Of a DNA stretch of 64,000 bases, positions 47,782-58,499 are shown piece after piece; the first letter of the stretch is position 1, and each line of letters opens with the position of its first letter. The notes beneath the pieces were generated by a model, which did not search any database, was not told the origin of the DNA, and worked only from the letters and a program-made list of their open reading frames with translations. This stretch comes from Lycium barbarum (Eukaryota > Streptophyta > Magnoliopsida > Solanales > Solanaceae). The position numbers and the translations under genes were made by a program. The DNA is taken from positions 92,091,777 through 92,155,776 of the forward strand of contig NC_083338.1 of assembly GCF_019175385.1 (NCBI RefSeq), written 5' to 3'.

Positions 47782-48058
47782 GAAACTTTCATGCATTTCG
47801 ACACGTTAGGGCTAATATAATTTCGTCGATTGGCCCTCACGACCTTTGTCACGTAATTTTAGAGTAAATCGGGGTCTTCGCAGATTTTCGGAAAAATTTT
47901 GGTAGCGGGTCCCACCCCCGGCTAAGTCATACCATTACCGTATTGCTTTTCTGAATCTCGGTATCCACCAAATTAACATTTATCTTACTATTTCTAATAC
48001 CCAGAAGTATGAGATCACGTGATTCAACAAAATACAAAATTATCCATACATACATTTC
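47782..48058 (-). mobile_element. Element K non-coding segment between gag and 5S-derived part
   Basis: No coding similarity. Part (about 47,790-47,910) resembles element J at about 54,175-54,295, so K and J share this stretch. Confidence 0.6.
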
Positions 48059-49489
48059 TCAAAAAGGATTGGCTGGCGTACCTGGGCGTGCACTCGAAGA
48101 CGCTCCTGGGTCCTGCCGGCCGGTTAAAGCAAACACGCGGTTCGAAGGACCGCTGTAACCAGAAGCTGCACCACGTCCTCTGCCACGACCCGCTGGCGCT
48201 GGTGCTGGTGCTGGTGCTCCTCGCCCCGCAGGGCGCATGGCCGCTGAAGGAGAAGATGAGCCTGCAACGGACCCAGCAGGCCGGGCTGAACCCGAACTGC
48301 CCTTAAGTGGGCACTCTCTGACTCGATGGTCTGGGCTCCCACAAAAATAACAAGCGCCCGTAGCGCGGTAACACTCCCCCGGGTGGGGCCTCCCACAGTA
48401 AGAACACGGGGGTATGGGTGGCCTCGACTGACCGGGACCTCTGGAGCTCTGTCCTGCGAACTGTGGGGGCGTACTGTAGGCTGGCTGGGACGAATACCTA
48501 TTTCTCTGCCGCTGGGAAGGCTCGCTCTGAAATCCCTCTGAATACCCAGCCGATCTGGCTCTCTTAGGCTGGCCCCTGTCGTAACCCCTATCAGGCCGAC
48601 GTTCTCTACGTCGGTCCTCCATGCCCTGGGCGTGTGCCTGTACCCGGGCTACATGCATCCCTGGCTGAGCAGCCACAGCCAAACAACCATCAATCAGATA
48701 AGAGTCCAGTCCCATCACATACCTGTGCACCCTGTCGGCCATCTCAGCTACTATGGTGGGTGCATACCTAGCCAGTGAATCGAACTCTAGGCTGTACTCG
48801 CGAACACTTCTACCATTCTGTCGCAAATTCAAGAACCGATCAACCCTAGCTCTTCGTAGCTCTGGTGGTAGAAAATGGTCCAGAAAGGCCTTAGTAAATT
48901 CGGCCCATACCGCTGGGGGCGCGTCGTCGCCCCTGGAGAGCTGCCAAGACTCATACCAATTTGCTGCCACCTCATACAATCGATACGAAGCCAACTCCAC
49001 AGACTCAGTCGGCGAAGCTTTAATCAATCGCAGTGTGCTCTCCATCTTTCTAATGAACTCCTGGGGGTCATCCTCAGACTTGGTCCCGGAGAATTCTGGA
49101 GGACCACATGTCAGAAACTCGCGAGCCCTGGAGCTCTCATACCTGTCCGTACGACTACCCCCAAATCCATGCCTGCGAACCTGCTCCGCCATTAATGTGG
49201 TCAATAGCTGAACCGCATCTCGCATGGCCCTACCCTCCGCCCCTACCTGTGGAGCTGGAGGCTCGGGCACTGGAACCTCAGGAGCTTGCGGTGGAGCCGT
49301 CTCCCGATTAGCAGCTCCTGCTGCTCTGATGTCCTCCCGCAAGGGGGGTGTAACAGAACCAGACGACGGGGGCACATCCTCAAGTGCAGGCTGTACACTG
49401 GCCCTGGTAACCCTCGGGGCCTGGCTGGTCTCTCCTGCCTCAATCCTCGCCTTGCCCTTCTGGGCAGCTGTTGCCTTCCTCGGAGGCAT
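48059..49489 (-). CDS. gag: Element K gag: intact capsid/nucleocapsid protein
   Basis: 476 residues from the ATG at 49489 (MPPRKATAAQKGK; the codon before it is GTG). Residues about 1-115: Pro/Ala-rich, disordered. About 120-280: retrotransposon gag core (FLTCGPPEFSGTK, ANWYESW, FLPPELRRARVDRF, VREYSLEFDSLARYAP). About 280-360: basic, Arg/Gln-rich RNA-binding linker. About 365-400: tandem zinc knuckles CSYCGRPHPGEC (CX2CX3HX3C) and CYFCGSPDHRVREC (CX2CX4HX4C), all ligands intact. Then a Gly/Arg/Ala-rich tail and a stop about 20 residues past the GRQD that in I and B leads into protease. No lesion is visible. It would form particles and bind RNA; maturation and copying need a pol from elsewhere. 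The best-preserved coding sequence here besides I's pol. Confidence 0.94.
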   Translation of the reverse strand: MPPRKATAAQKGKARIEAGETSQAPRVTRASVQPALEDVPPSSGSVTPPLREDIRAAGAANRETAPPQAPEVPVPEPPAPQVGAEGRAMRDAVQLLTTLMAEQVRRHGFGGSRTDRYESSRAREFLTCGPPEFSGTKSEDDPQEFIRKMESTLRLIKASPTESVELASYRLYEVAANWYESWQLSRGDDAPPAVWAEFTKAFLDHFLPPELRRARVDRFLNLRQNGRSVREYSLEFDSLARYAPTIVAEMADRVHRYVMGLDSYLIDGCLAVAAQPGMHVARVQAHAQGMEDRRRERRPDRGYDRGQPKRARSAGYSEGFQSEPSQRQRNRYSSQPAYSTPPQFAGQSSRGPGQSRPPIPPCSYCGRPHPGECYRATGACYFCGSPDHRVRECPLKGSSGSARPAGSVAGSSSPSAAMRPAGRGAPAPAPAPAGRGRGRGAASGYSGPSNRVFALTGRQDPGASSSARPGTPANPF

Positions 49490-49536
49490 CACTGAAACAT
49501 AACAGATCGTTAGGAAAGGATCATCCTACTAATACA

Positions 49537-49548
49537 GTTCTATCGCAC
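49537..49548 (-). promoter_or_regulatory. Conserved 12-nt leader box in K
   Basis: G(C/T)TCTATCGCAC, sense GTGCGATAGA(G/A)C, lies upstream of gag. The same box stands at 4875-4886 (B), 26,891-26,902 (H), 30,082-30,093 (I, plus) and 54,750-54,761 (J). Role unknown; it may belong to a packaging or translation signal. Confidence 0.6.
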
Positions 49549-49595
49549 GATCTAAGAATCCAAAGAAGGGTAACATCCTAAATGCCCTGTAGCTT

Positions 49596-49635
49596 CCTGT
49601 TTATAGATGTGGTGCACAACACATCGATAAACAAG
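49596..49635 (-). promoter_or_regulatory. Element K leader hairpin, GTGCAC loop
   Basis: 49,596-49,604 pairs with 49,627-49,635 (one mismatch), and 49,606-49,611 (GATGTG) with 49,620-49,625 (CACATC). The loop contains GTGCAC at 49,612-49,617. In element I the second inner pair is G-C instead of A-T, a compensatory change. Confidence 0.75.
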
Positions 49636-49676
49636 ACTCTACTAGACACGGCCTGTAGACATTCCGAGGACTAACC

Positions 49677-49688
49677 GCTTTGATACCA
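49677..49688 (-). promoter_or_regulatory. Element K primer-binding site
   Basis: Reverse complement TGGTATCAAAGC, one mismatch to the tRNA-Met site, four bases from the LTR at 49,693. Confidence 0.88.
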
Positions 49689-49692
49689 CTTT

Positions 49693-52600
49693 TGTCACGA
49701 CCGAAACCCCGTGGGCCGCGACTGGTACCCTAACTGGATACCCATACGTACCTATCTGATCGAATTCGAATCATACAGATTTTTTTTTTTCAAAACAGAA
49801 GTACGGAAATAGGCCGATACAAATACGGCACGCGCGCAACCATACGTATATATACATATATACCTGAACATACAGACATTTACAAGTAAGCCGATAAGGC
49901 TAACATACAGACGAAACCCGTAACCCACACATCTATCTACAGGCCTCTACAGACATACAGAATCATATGGCGGGACAGGGCCCCGCCGTACCCAGAATAT
50001 ACAAACATACGGAGTACACAGAAGACAGAAGATATATACCAAAAGATATGCTCCAAGTCAAAGGAGCTCTTCAAAAAGCAGAGTCGGAAACCTACGCGGG
50101 CGGCGTATCACCTGGTGCGTCTGTACCTGCGGGCATGTAGCGCAGCCCCCGAAGAACGGGGGTCAGTACGGAAAATGTACCGAGTATGTAAAGCAGAAAC
50201 GTAACAGATATAAACATAGTCCGAACTAGAGTCACAGAAATATAACGGGCAAAATCATAAGTCAAACTAACGGACAGAGTTATGATCCAAACAAACATAC
50301 AGAATCGTGTTACACACAAATGAACAGAATTATAGTTCGGACAGACAGACGGAATCATAATACGGACAGACGAGCAAAATCTGAATCCATACAGACATAC
50401 AGAAGCAGAAGCCATACGCACATACAGAAATAGTCGTAACACAGACGGACAGACAGTAGTATGACGGACAGAATTATGCATGCAGAGTAGCACAGAGTCA
50501 TACAAAATCATACAAAGGCGTGTGCTTTATAAATACAGATGGCACACGCATATATTCATACAGATCCCGGCCCTGTCTGGGGGCGCGGTAACAGAACCCG
50601 GCCCTCTTAGTACGGGACGCGATGGACAGACATAATCAAATCAGATCATATGCCATCCTGGCCGCCATCCCCATACACAGATCATACAGACATACAGATC
50701 CCGGCCCGTACGCCGAGGGACGCGGTGAACAATGCAGAGAAATATGCACGATAACAGAACCTGGCCCGGGTCGCAGTGAAAGAATGCATTGAGACAGACA
50801 CGAATCGATAAATGAGAAACCACCTACCTACAGACTCAACATACAGACTCGATCAATCAGAAGGGTGCCAAACGGCGAGCCAAAATCAGAATATCCAGAT
50901 AGTATGCATAGCACGCGCTCATATCCTAATTAGGAAGGCACGACAGATTATCAGAGTGGGATGCTCGGATGTTCAGAAATAATATTGTATAAATTACACA
51001 AAAATATCCATAATATTCACAAAATAATAGTTCAGAAGTTTTTGGAGAAGATCGGACCAAAACAGAAGTATTTTAAAAATCGTACCGGAAGTATCGGGCC
51101 TTGTGGGCCCACCTCGGACTAACCCGAGGCTACATACATAAATTACTGATGATTGACCTTATGAGGTCACCCATACTCATTCGGAAGTGTTCCGACTCCG
51201 TTTGGGGAAGTTTTGTACAAAATCTCACTTTAAGGGCAATTTGCAATAAAATAGTTTCAATTGAATTGAAGGAATTGGAGCGTTTTTCCGTCTCGAATTC
51301 CGGGGAACGGAGTCGGACTTAAGGCTCGCGGTCGAGCCTACCACATCCAGAACATGCCTAGGAACGTAGAGAAGTGCTTCACATACCTTGATGGCGCCTT
51401 ATGCTTGCTTGGCGTAAATCCAAATTTCGTCCAAAATCTGGAAATGGTCAAGTTTACCATTTGGTTAGTTTCATTCTTTCAATACTCTATCTTTACACAT
51501 AATTGCCTACCGAAATTTCGGCAGCATTTCCTCTGTATATACGACATCCCCAAAAGTTAAAACACAGCCAACAACCCAGAGAATGATATCAAAACAACAA
51601 CAAACATCAAGACATACATTAAGGCATCATTAGCCATCTTCCAACATAACGAAACCTTTTCCGTTTCAAACTTACATTTCCAAACCAAACTTATTATTTT
51701 CGCATCTATTATCCATCAAGATCATTATAGCATACGTCGGAGGCATATCATACCATTTCCACACAATATACACACGATATACAAACATACAAACTTTCCA
51801 TTAAAGCCACTACTTATCCAATTTTTCCTAACTTTCAACATACAAGTTCGTTATACATTGCCATCTTCCGAATTCATCAACAATAACCATAATTTGCATC
51901 TCGATACTTTCATTTCCATTTCACTCCTTGAATCTCACGGCCACATACTATTTTTTTCCAATCTTCACTAATTCATTCCACTTCCATTTCTAATATAATT
52001 TCTATCATAACAACAACTAGAATACATCATAAAAATTCAACTCATTACATCAATACATCAACACACACACACGGCCACTTTCCAACAAACACACCCACTT
52101 TGCAAACTTCCATATTTTCACAAATTCTATTCATTTCTACATTTCACAACATAAACAAAGCTCCATAACATAATAAAAAGGGATGGATTCTTACCTTTTC
52201 CCAATTCTTCCACTTGCCACAATAGGTAGTTTCTTGCCACAATAGTTATACCAACTTGAAGAGTACCTTGTGCTTAGTTCAAATCTCACAAGAGATGAAT
52301 TTTTGAACCAAGGAATTGGCTCCAATTTTTTTTTTTTCTTTTTCTTTTTTTTTTTCTTCACCCACCCGAAACCTCTCTCTCTTTTCTTTGTTCTTGCTTT
52401 ATGTTTTGTTTCTTGAACCTTCTCAATACTTATCAATACATATATAATTCCCCATGGAATTTAATTATTCCATGGGCTTGGACTCCTTTGGCCGGTTGGG
52501 CCCCCTTAAGTTGGGCCTTTCTCCACCTATTTTTTTTTTTAGCCCAAAATGGCTAGATTTTGCAATTTATGGGACAAGTTCCCAAAATTCCAATTTTTGC

Positions 52601-52741
52601 CCTTGGCCACCTTTCGTAATTCCACACCATCAAATTCATAACCTACACATTCATACCAAGTAGTGTCCAATAGTGGCCTTATTCATCACAAGTCATTTTA
52701 CCTTGAATTCTTCCGAATGAACAAAAATGTCGGATGTAACA
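49693..52741 (-). repeat. Element K 5' LTR
   Basis: 3,049 bp, nearly identical to 43,586-46,633. CCGAAATTTCGG at 51,510-51,521. No gene; short open frames here duplicate those of the 3' LTR. Confidence 0.95.
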
Positions 52742-52746
52742 TTAAC

Positions 52747-52941
52747 TTATGGTTACGAGTGCTATCAGCAAGTAACTTGTTAACCGATTTATCCCGTACG
52801 ATCTCCAAATGTCATATATATACATTCTTATACTCAGATAATATAATCTTTATTCCTAATCCTTGTGTAACTTTGCTCTCCCTTGAGCTCATACTAAGTC
52901 ATCGACAGTCTTGGTAACACAAAAAATTTCGGGGTGTAATA
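52747..52941 (-). repeat. Element J 3' LTR, part 2
   Basis: Resumes after K's TSD with TTATGGTTACGAGTGC, as at 57,566, and ends GGGGTGTAATA (the terminal CA has become TA; the 5' LTR has ACA at 57,760). Confidence 0.9.
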
Positions 52942-53825
52942 TCCTCCCCCCCCCCCCCCCTTTAAAACATTCGTCCTCGAATGTTCAACTGATCTTATGG
53001 GGTCTTATAATACTTCGGGGTTTCCTCTTATAGTTGTCCTTTTCTTCATGCCCATTCCTTATCTTTTACCATATTTTCCTTATAACTGAACTCCTTGATC
53101 TCTACATGAGTCCTTATTCCGTGTCACCGGTTTTCTAATCTACTGCACTATCTCATTATCCTTGTCCTTCCCAGGTCATTTCTCGACACAAGTATACTTG
53201 TCTTTGATTTCTTTGTATTTGCGCTTCGAGGTGGATTTCCTACAATCATAATTGGATATAGCCTCACGTTGATGGCTCATATAATTTCATAGCATACACC
53301 CTCCTGTCTGCCTCATGGCACACTTATAGTCATTTCACTTCTACTTCTTTCGGGTATCCTTCTGATGTGCCGATATGCTTTGAACTCTGGCTCCGAGCTA
53401 ATAATTTTTTTTTCCGTTTTCTGGAGCCTCAAAATGTTGTGATTCCTTTTAGGCCTAATATAATACGTCCTCCCCCCCCCCCCCCCCCCTTTAAGGGGTT
53501 CCTTGCATGCCAACAGTCCTTTTATAAAAATTTTGTCTATACTATATTCCTTACCTTCTCTCCAACTTGTACCTAACATGTCGAGAACTTCTTGTCCTAG
53601 GTTTTTCTTTTACTTCCTATCCATATCATCGTTTTGTCTACATTTCCATACCCGTTCATCCACTATTTGCACCTTTCACTTACTTTGCAACACTTGTACC
53701 GTTTACTCTTGCTATTACTCAAACTTCGGTATCCTAACTCGGTTGATGCCTTTTATACCGTAGCTTCGGTTGTTGGGACTCACATATCCTTTAATACAAT
53801 CATGTGTGGAATACCCTACGTATCG

Positions 53826-53831
53826 ATATAT

Positions 53832-53905
<74 letters not shown>
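53826..53905. repeat. (TA)n microsatellite in J interior
   Basis: About 80 bases of near-pure TA with one AA interruption. Ile-Tyr open frames on both strands are artefacts. Confidence 0.97.
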
Positions 53906-53907
<2 letters not shown>

Positions 53908-54117
53908 ATCAACTAACCCACAAAGTACTCCCAGACGCTGTTCAAGCCTATCCTAGTTCTAGGGCTGTGATGCACCTTCTGTCCGTTCACCGAGCTAGTC
54001 TGTCTCGTCCTACGCATCTTCCTATGGTCTCTAACCATCCCATATATCCTAGTTTTCCTTAGACTACCCTAGCTTTTGATTTGTCTCTTATGTCTCAATC
54101 TATAGAATTTCTTGCCA

Positions 54118-54170
54118 ACTTCCCAGGGGGTCACCCATCATGGAATTGCTCCCACCTGAGCACGCTTAAC
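54118..54170 (-). other. 5S rRNA-derived segment in element J
   Basis: Minus strand: GTTAAGCGTGCT, an 18-base interval, then (T)GATGGGTGACC.CCTGGGAAGT. The layout and the C-for-T change in box C (GACCCCCT) match element K, but flanks and interval differ at many places, so the segment is older than the split of J and K. Confidence 0.78.
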
Positions 54171-54809
54171 CCAAAAACTTCACTGGAATTCGGTGTCATA
54201 ATGCTGATATTTTCGCGTCCGCTTCCTCACATGACCTTTATTACATGTTCTGGAGCAAGTCGAAGTCTTGCAGGTTCTGAAATATTTCCGTAACACGTCC
54301 TTTCCTTTATAATTACCGTTTTATCCTTTTTGACCCTCAACCTTCACTTTTCGTTCACGTGCATGACTATCCTTCGTCCTGGATCTCAGATTCCCGATAA
54401 TAAGGATCACACCTTCATCGCCATGCCAGATCCATAACCTTTCTGAAACAACGCATCTCACTTATTACCTATTTACAGTATCTTCTGTCCCCATTTCTTC
54501 CTGTTAGGAGTATCTATTCTGACAGAACCTCCTTTACCATTCTTACTTTTCAAAATCTGTACGTAATAAATATCGACAATACTTCACAGAACATACAACT
54601 ATACGACATATTCCAGCCATCCAGAACTTCCAGTTCCAAGTAACAGAGCAAATATATCAAGACTTACCTCTGTAACTTGCCATATCGCTTCTCGGCTTCT
54701 TCCGTCGTAGGTAAGGCTTGTATAAGGAAATCTTATTTCTTATGACTTGGCTCTATCGCACGATCTATGAGGGAAAGAAGGTCAACAATCCCTAGATGCC
54801 CTGCAGCCT

Positions 54810-54849
54810 CCTGTTTATAAATGTGGCCGGCTTCACACCCATAAACAGG
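54810..54849 (-). promoter_or_regulatory. Element J leader hairpin, GCCGGC loop
   Basis: 54,810-54,818 pairs perfectly with 54,841-54,849; the inner TGTG/CACA helix is 54,822-54,825 with 54,834-54,837. The positions between, which mismatch in plus-strand DNA (A opposite C), become G-U wobbles in the minus-sense RNA. The loop hexamer GCCGGC (54,826-54,831) is again self-complementary. Confidence 0.72.
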
Positions 54850-54892
54850 ACTCTACTGGACACGACTTTGCAGACAACCCTTAGACCGACCT

Positions 54893-54904
54893 ACTCTGAT
54901 ACCA
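54893..54904 (-). promoter_or_regulatory. Element J primer-binding site
   Basis: Reverse complement TGGTATCAGAGT, matching the tRNA-Met site except the last base. Three bases separate it from the LTR at 54,908. Confidence 0.88.
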
Positions 54905-54907
54905 CTT

Positions 54908-57760
54908 TGTCACACCCCGACTTTACTAGGGTGTGATGGGCACCCGACTCCATATTCGGAGCCGAGCGAACCCGCTGACTCACCTTACATAGATAATCCT
55001 TTGAACCTCTAAATCAGGTATATATAATAAAGCTTACTGAAGTATTTTCCCTCTATTTTATTTTTTGCTACTGTTAAATCAAATAAAATCTGTAGCTGTG
55101 TAAAACTTATATCATAATACAAACTGACACATCTGCTGATGGAGCCGCTGACAGACTGACTCCCGATACCCACGACTCTGTCTGCAAAGTCTCTAACATC
55201 GACTCAGAAATTCTAGCACACAAGCTCTGACTCGGCAGCACTCCCAGGAACAAGTGGGATCTACCAACTCCACTGGAACCCCTTCTATACTAGCTTCTGC
55301 TCGTCTGGGTGTACCTGCGCGGCATGAAACGCAGCCCCCGAAGAAGAGGGGTCAGTACGAGCAATGTACTGAGTATGTAAGGCATAAATAGAAACATAGT
55401 AAGAGATGAATATATGAATATTAACTGTATGGAAACATAGAACATATCATAAGGTAAAGGAATAACCTGTACATGTGAATATCATAAGATAAGGGAATAA
55501 CCTGTACATGTGAGTGCCTCTGAGGGCGGATGCCATGCATGCTTATCTTTCCTTTGAAAGGCATTTCTTGTTCATATATGTATGAAAATAGAACATGTCA
55601 TGTTGCCGAGGCGTCGGCAGCCGATCAATTTAACCATAATTATTTATATATATCCCGCGTCCGGGCACCCCGCGTCCGGGATTATATCATGTCAAATACG
55701 GATACATGTACCGTGTGTATATCCCAGCGTCTATAGCGCTCTGTCCTTTTTCCCATCTTCCCCATACACATATATATACATATATCATATCATAGCATGT
55801 AGGAGAGCCCAAAGAAAAACTACAACTCTATCGGAGTGACGTAAGGTCGGTAACCTCCGATTATATTATGGAATCATCATGGTCGTCTCACCTTGAAGGA
55901 ACAATTATATAAGATGAGACTAAGAGCAAATAACATAGGATAAGATCATAAATTTCATAAGACGTTGTGTGCTTTAAAGTTTTTGAAAGAAAATAGAATT
56001 GTTATCAAGGAGTAAAGTTGAGAATCAAGAAATAACTCAATATTCCCATATTCGTATCGAACCCATAACTTAGGATTTTCCAACACGGAACCATTCTTAA
56101 CATACTCATCATAGACGTTTTCTTATATCTGGCATCATCATTATCATTATAAGAATCATATTCGTCGTTCTAGTAATAAAAGCTTTCAACTTCTTAAAAC
56201 TTGGTTTTTGGAAAAATATTGGTATTTTGGAAAACAGTTTGTAAACTATTAGGGAAAGACTTATACCTTAGTGTCATAGGTTTCTAACTTTTGAAGATAA
56301 GGAAACTATGGAAACATTCGTAAACTTGCGACATAGAGATCATGCCAAAGAAGAAAAGGGTCGAGCCTTAACATACCTGTGCCGCGCCTTACTAGCTACG
56401 CCTATTCGTCCAACTTGTTTGTCTACATTCAAGAAGATTGCCATAATCATTAGACTCAGCATCATACACTTGTCTTAATCCTTCAAATGAATTCATTTAT
56501 AATCTGCCGAAATTTCGGCAGCATCTCCCCTGTAAATACACCATCCCCGAGATTCTAGCTCGGCTAATTTTAATCAACAACAATCCGGGAATTCAACCCG
56601 GCCAAACCAACAACAATACCAACAATTATTCCAACAATATCAACATCACAACACTATTATTCATACCAATATATTTCATAAACATCCCACACGATGTTTT
56701 TCAACATGCAACAACAATATGCACTTCCTTTCATCCCAATCAAGGAATATAATCTCACCAACACACCAACAATGTTAGATACCATTTTTATACGCATAAA
56801 TTAGTTCATCCACACGACCACAACATGTTCAAAACAGTCCATAAACACAACAACTACAACACGACACTTTATGACCCTTCCTCCATAACTATTTTCATTT
56901 TTAAAGCTTGCTAGACCTTCAAATAAATTCAAAATAAGAGATGGAATAAATAAAATACCTTAAACTTGAAGAAACTCAGCCACATCAACCTTTTTCCAAC
57001 ACCAAGCGTAAGCAAAAGCAAGAACAATCACCTTTCACGGACTAGTTTGGCGTAATCTTGCCAAATTCTTGATTTATTGGACTATAATATTTGGGAGAGG
57101 TGTAGAGAATTTTCTAGGAACTTTTAGAAGGTTAATTTGCTGAAAAGAACAGATTTATGGGGTATTTATAGGCCCCCTAGGTCGGTTTCACCGACCTCCC
57201 CTTGTGGGGCCCGCGGAGCTTCTCTTTGTTTGTTTTTTTTTGGCAGCTTAAGGTCTAGTTACTAAAATGGCCATAACTATTGATCCCGATATGGTGTGAG
57301 GGCCAATGACCTATGGTTGGTTAGCTCTTTCAATTATCTACAACTTTTATTTCGTGGTAGTTTTCCAAATTCAAAACGTATAATGCCGTTTTCGCCCCTC
57401 CAAGTCAGGTCATCCGAAAACGTTTTCTTAAATCGTCCTTTTGGAGGGCTTACACTTATTTTGGCTTATGGGTCCTTCTTAGGACTTGCTCAACCTCGCA
57501 TGTACTACCCATATATCTCTTCATATGTATTTTATAAAGTCCCGATGTGTGGGCCCCACCTTAACTTATGGTTACGAGTGCTATTATCAAGTAACTTGTT
57601 AACTGATTTACCCCGTACGATCTCCAAATGTCATATATATACATTCTTATAGTCCGATAATATAATCTTTATTCCTAATCCTTGTGTAACTTTGCTCTCC
57701 CTTGAGCTCATACTAAGTCGTCGACAGTCTTGGTAACACAAAACTTTTCGGGGTGTAACA
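54908..57760 (-). repeat. Element J 5' LTR
   Basis: 2,853 bp, uninterrupted. Hairpin module 55,310-55,370, GACGTAAGGTCGG module 55,837-55,875, CCGAAATTTCGG 56,507-56,518 with nearby TGTAAATACACC. About 2% different from the split 3' copy by eye. No gene. Confidence 0.93.
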
Positions 57761-57765
57761 ATTAT

Positions 57766-58494
57766 TTGGTTCAACTTTGATTCCTACAAGTTGGTCACAT
57801 GCTCCACTTATGGCATGAGTCACTCCATTAACTTTACACAAAAATTTTATTTCATTTTTCCTTCAACTTTCGGCTAGATGGCCGAATTGCCTCATTGTTG
57901 TTTCCTTTCTTCTTCTTTCTTTTCAATTGTTTACAAGACAATTGTATGTGTGTGAATGATTCACACACCACCCTTTGTCCATTGTAATCATTCCAAGATG
58001 AATGATCCATATTTAATGTGAAATGATCCCTCCACCATGTTATGTCTTCCTAAAATAATGTATACTTTCATAAAGTAGTGGATGCTTAAATATTCAATTG
58101 CATGCTTCAACTTTTTCTCCTCAAATTTTCTACTCCTGGCCGAATTTCACATTTGGTTATGAAGTGTATTTTTGTTGTCCACAATATATTGAAAATGTAA
58201 TGGATGAATCAACATTAAATGTATATTTGTACGTCTTCCATAATAGCCTCATTTTAGATGACTTGGAGTCATCTTTTGGACCTCGCACGTTAATGTTCCT
58301 TCTTGGTTCATTGTTGTCCCAATTTTTTTTTTACTTAACACCACAATTAAGTAATTCCTAATCTCCAATAACATTTTTATACTAAGTAAAATTTATAAAC
58401 GATTAATTCTAGTTTAGAAATTAAAAATCTGAGGTTTCTATCTCACGTCAATTCCTTCGCGAATAACTCGTCGTATAAAATACGAGGTCTAACA
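57766..58494 (-). repeat. Element H 5' LTR, part 2
   Basis: Matches 24,838-25,568, ending GAGGTCTAACA. Followed by the right copy of H's TSD (AAAGG, 58,495-58,499). Confidence 0.9.
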
Positions 58495-58499
58495 AAAGG

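Larger units (their letters stand above)
43586..52741 (-). mobile_element. Element K: young gag-only element (TR-GAG type), TSD TTAAC
   Basis: 9,156 bp with perfect TSDs TTAAC (43581-43585 and 52742-52746). 3' LTR 43,586-46,633, 5' LTR 49,693-52,741. The interior holds polypurine tract, non-coding 3' part with a minisatellite and a 5S-derived segment, an intact gag (48,059-49,489), leader hairpin and primer site. No protease, RT or integrase. The two LTRs show only about ten substitutions by eye over 3.05 kb plus T-run length changes, so this is the youngest insertion in the window. It must have been copied by enzymes from another element. Confidence 0.93.
52942..54907 (-). mobile_element. 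Element J interior: no gag or pol
   Basis: From left: an expanded polypurine tract (a long C run from about 52,947, then TTTAAA), the ACATTCG-AGGA-CGAATGT hairpin, a 3' untranslated block shared with K and G, a second purine-tract-like run (about 53,471-53,492), a (TA)n tract (53,826-53,905), a 5S-derived segment (54,118-54,170), then leader with box (54,750-54,761), hairpin and primer site. No protein motif on either strand. Confidence 0.85.
40920..57760 (-). mobile_element. Element J: non-coding chromovirus derivative carrying nested K (TSD ATTAT)
   Basis: Ends TGTCACACCCCG (40,920) and GGGGTGTAACA (57,760), with perfect TSDs ATTAT (40915-40919 and 57761-57765). Parts: 3' LTR 40,920-43,585 plus 52,747-52,941, split by K; interior 52,942-54,907; 5' LTR 54,908-57,760. 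Without K it is about 7.7 kb. The interior has leader, primer site, hairpin and polypurine tract but no gag or pol, which is LARD-like. Its LTRs differ by roughly 2% by eye. Confidence 0.9.
22202..58494 (-). mobile_element. Element H: gag-only chromovirus relative carrying nested I, J and K (TSD AAAGG)
   Basis: Outer limits are TGTCACGACCC at 22,202 and GGTCTAACA at 58,494, flanked by perfect TSDs AAAGG (22197-22201 and 58495-58499). Parts: 3' LTR 22,202-25,568; polypurine side and 3' untranslated part 25,569-25,956; gag relic 25,957-26,842; leader interrupted by I, resuming 38,183-38,326; 5' LTR 38,327-40,919 plus 57,766-58,494, split by J. Without insertions H would be about 8.2 kb. There is no pol, so it depended on another element's enzymes. 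Confidence 0.88.
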
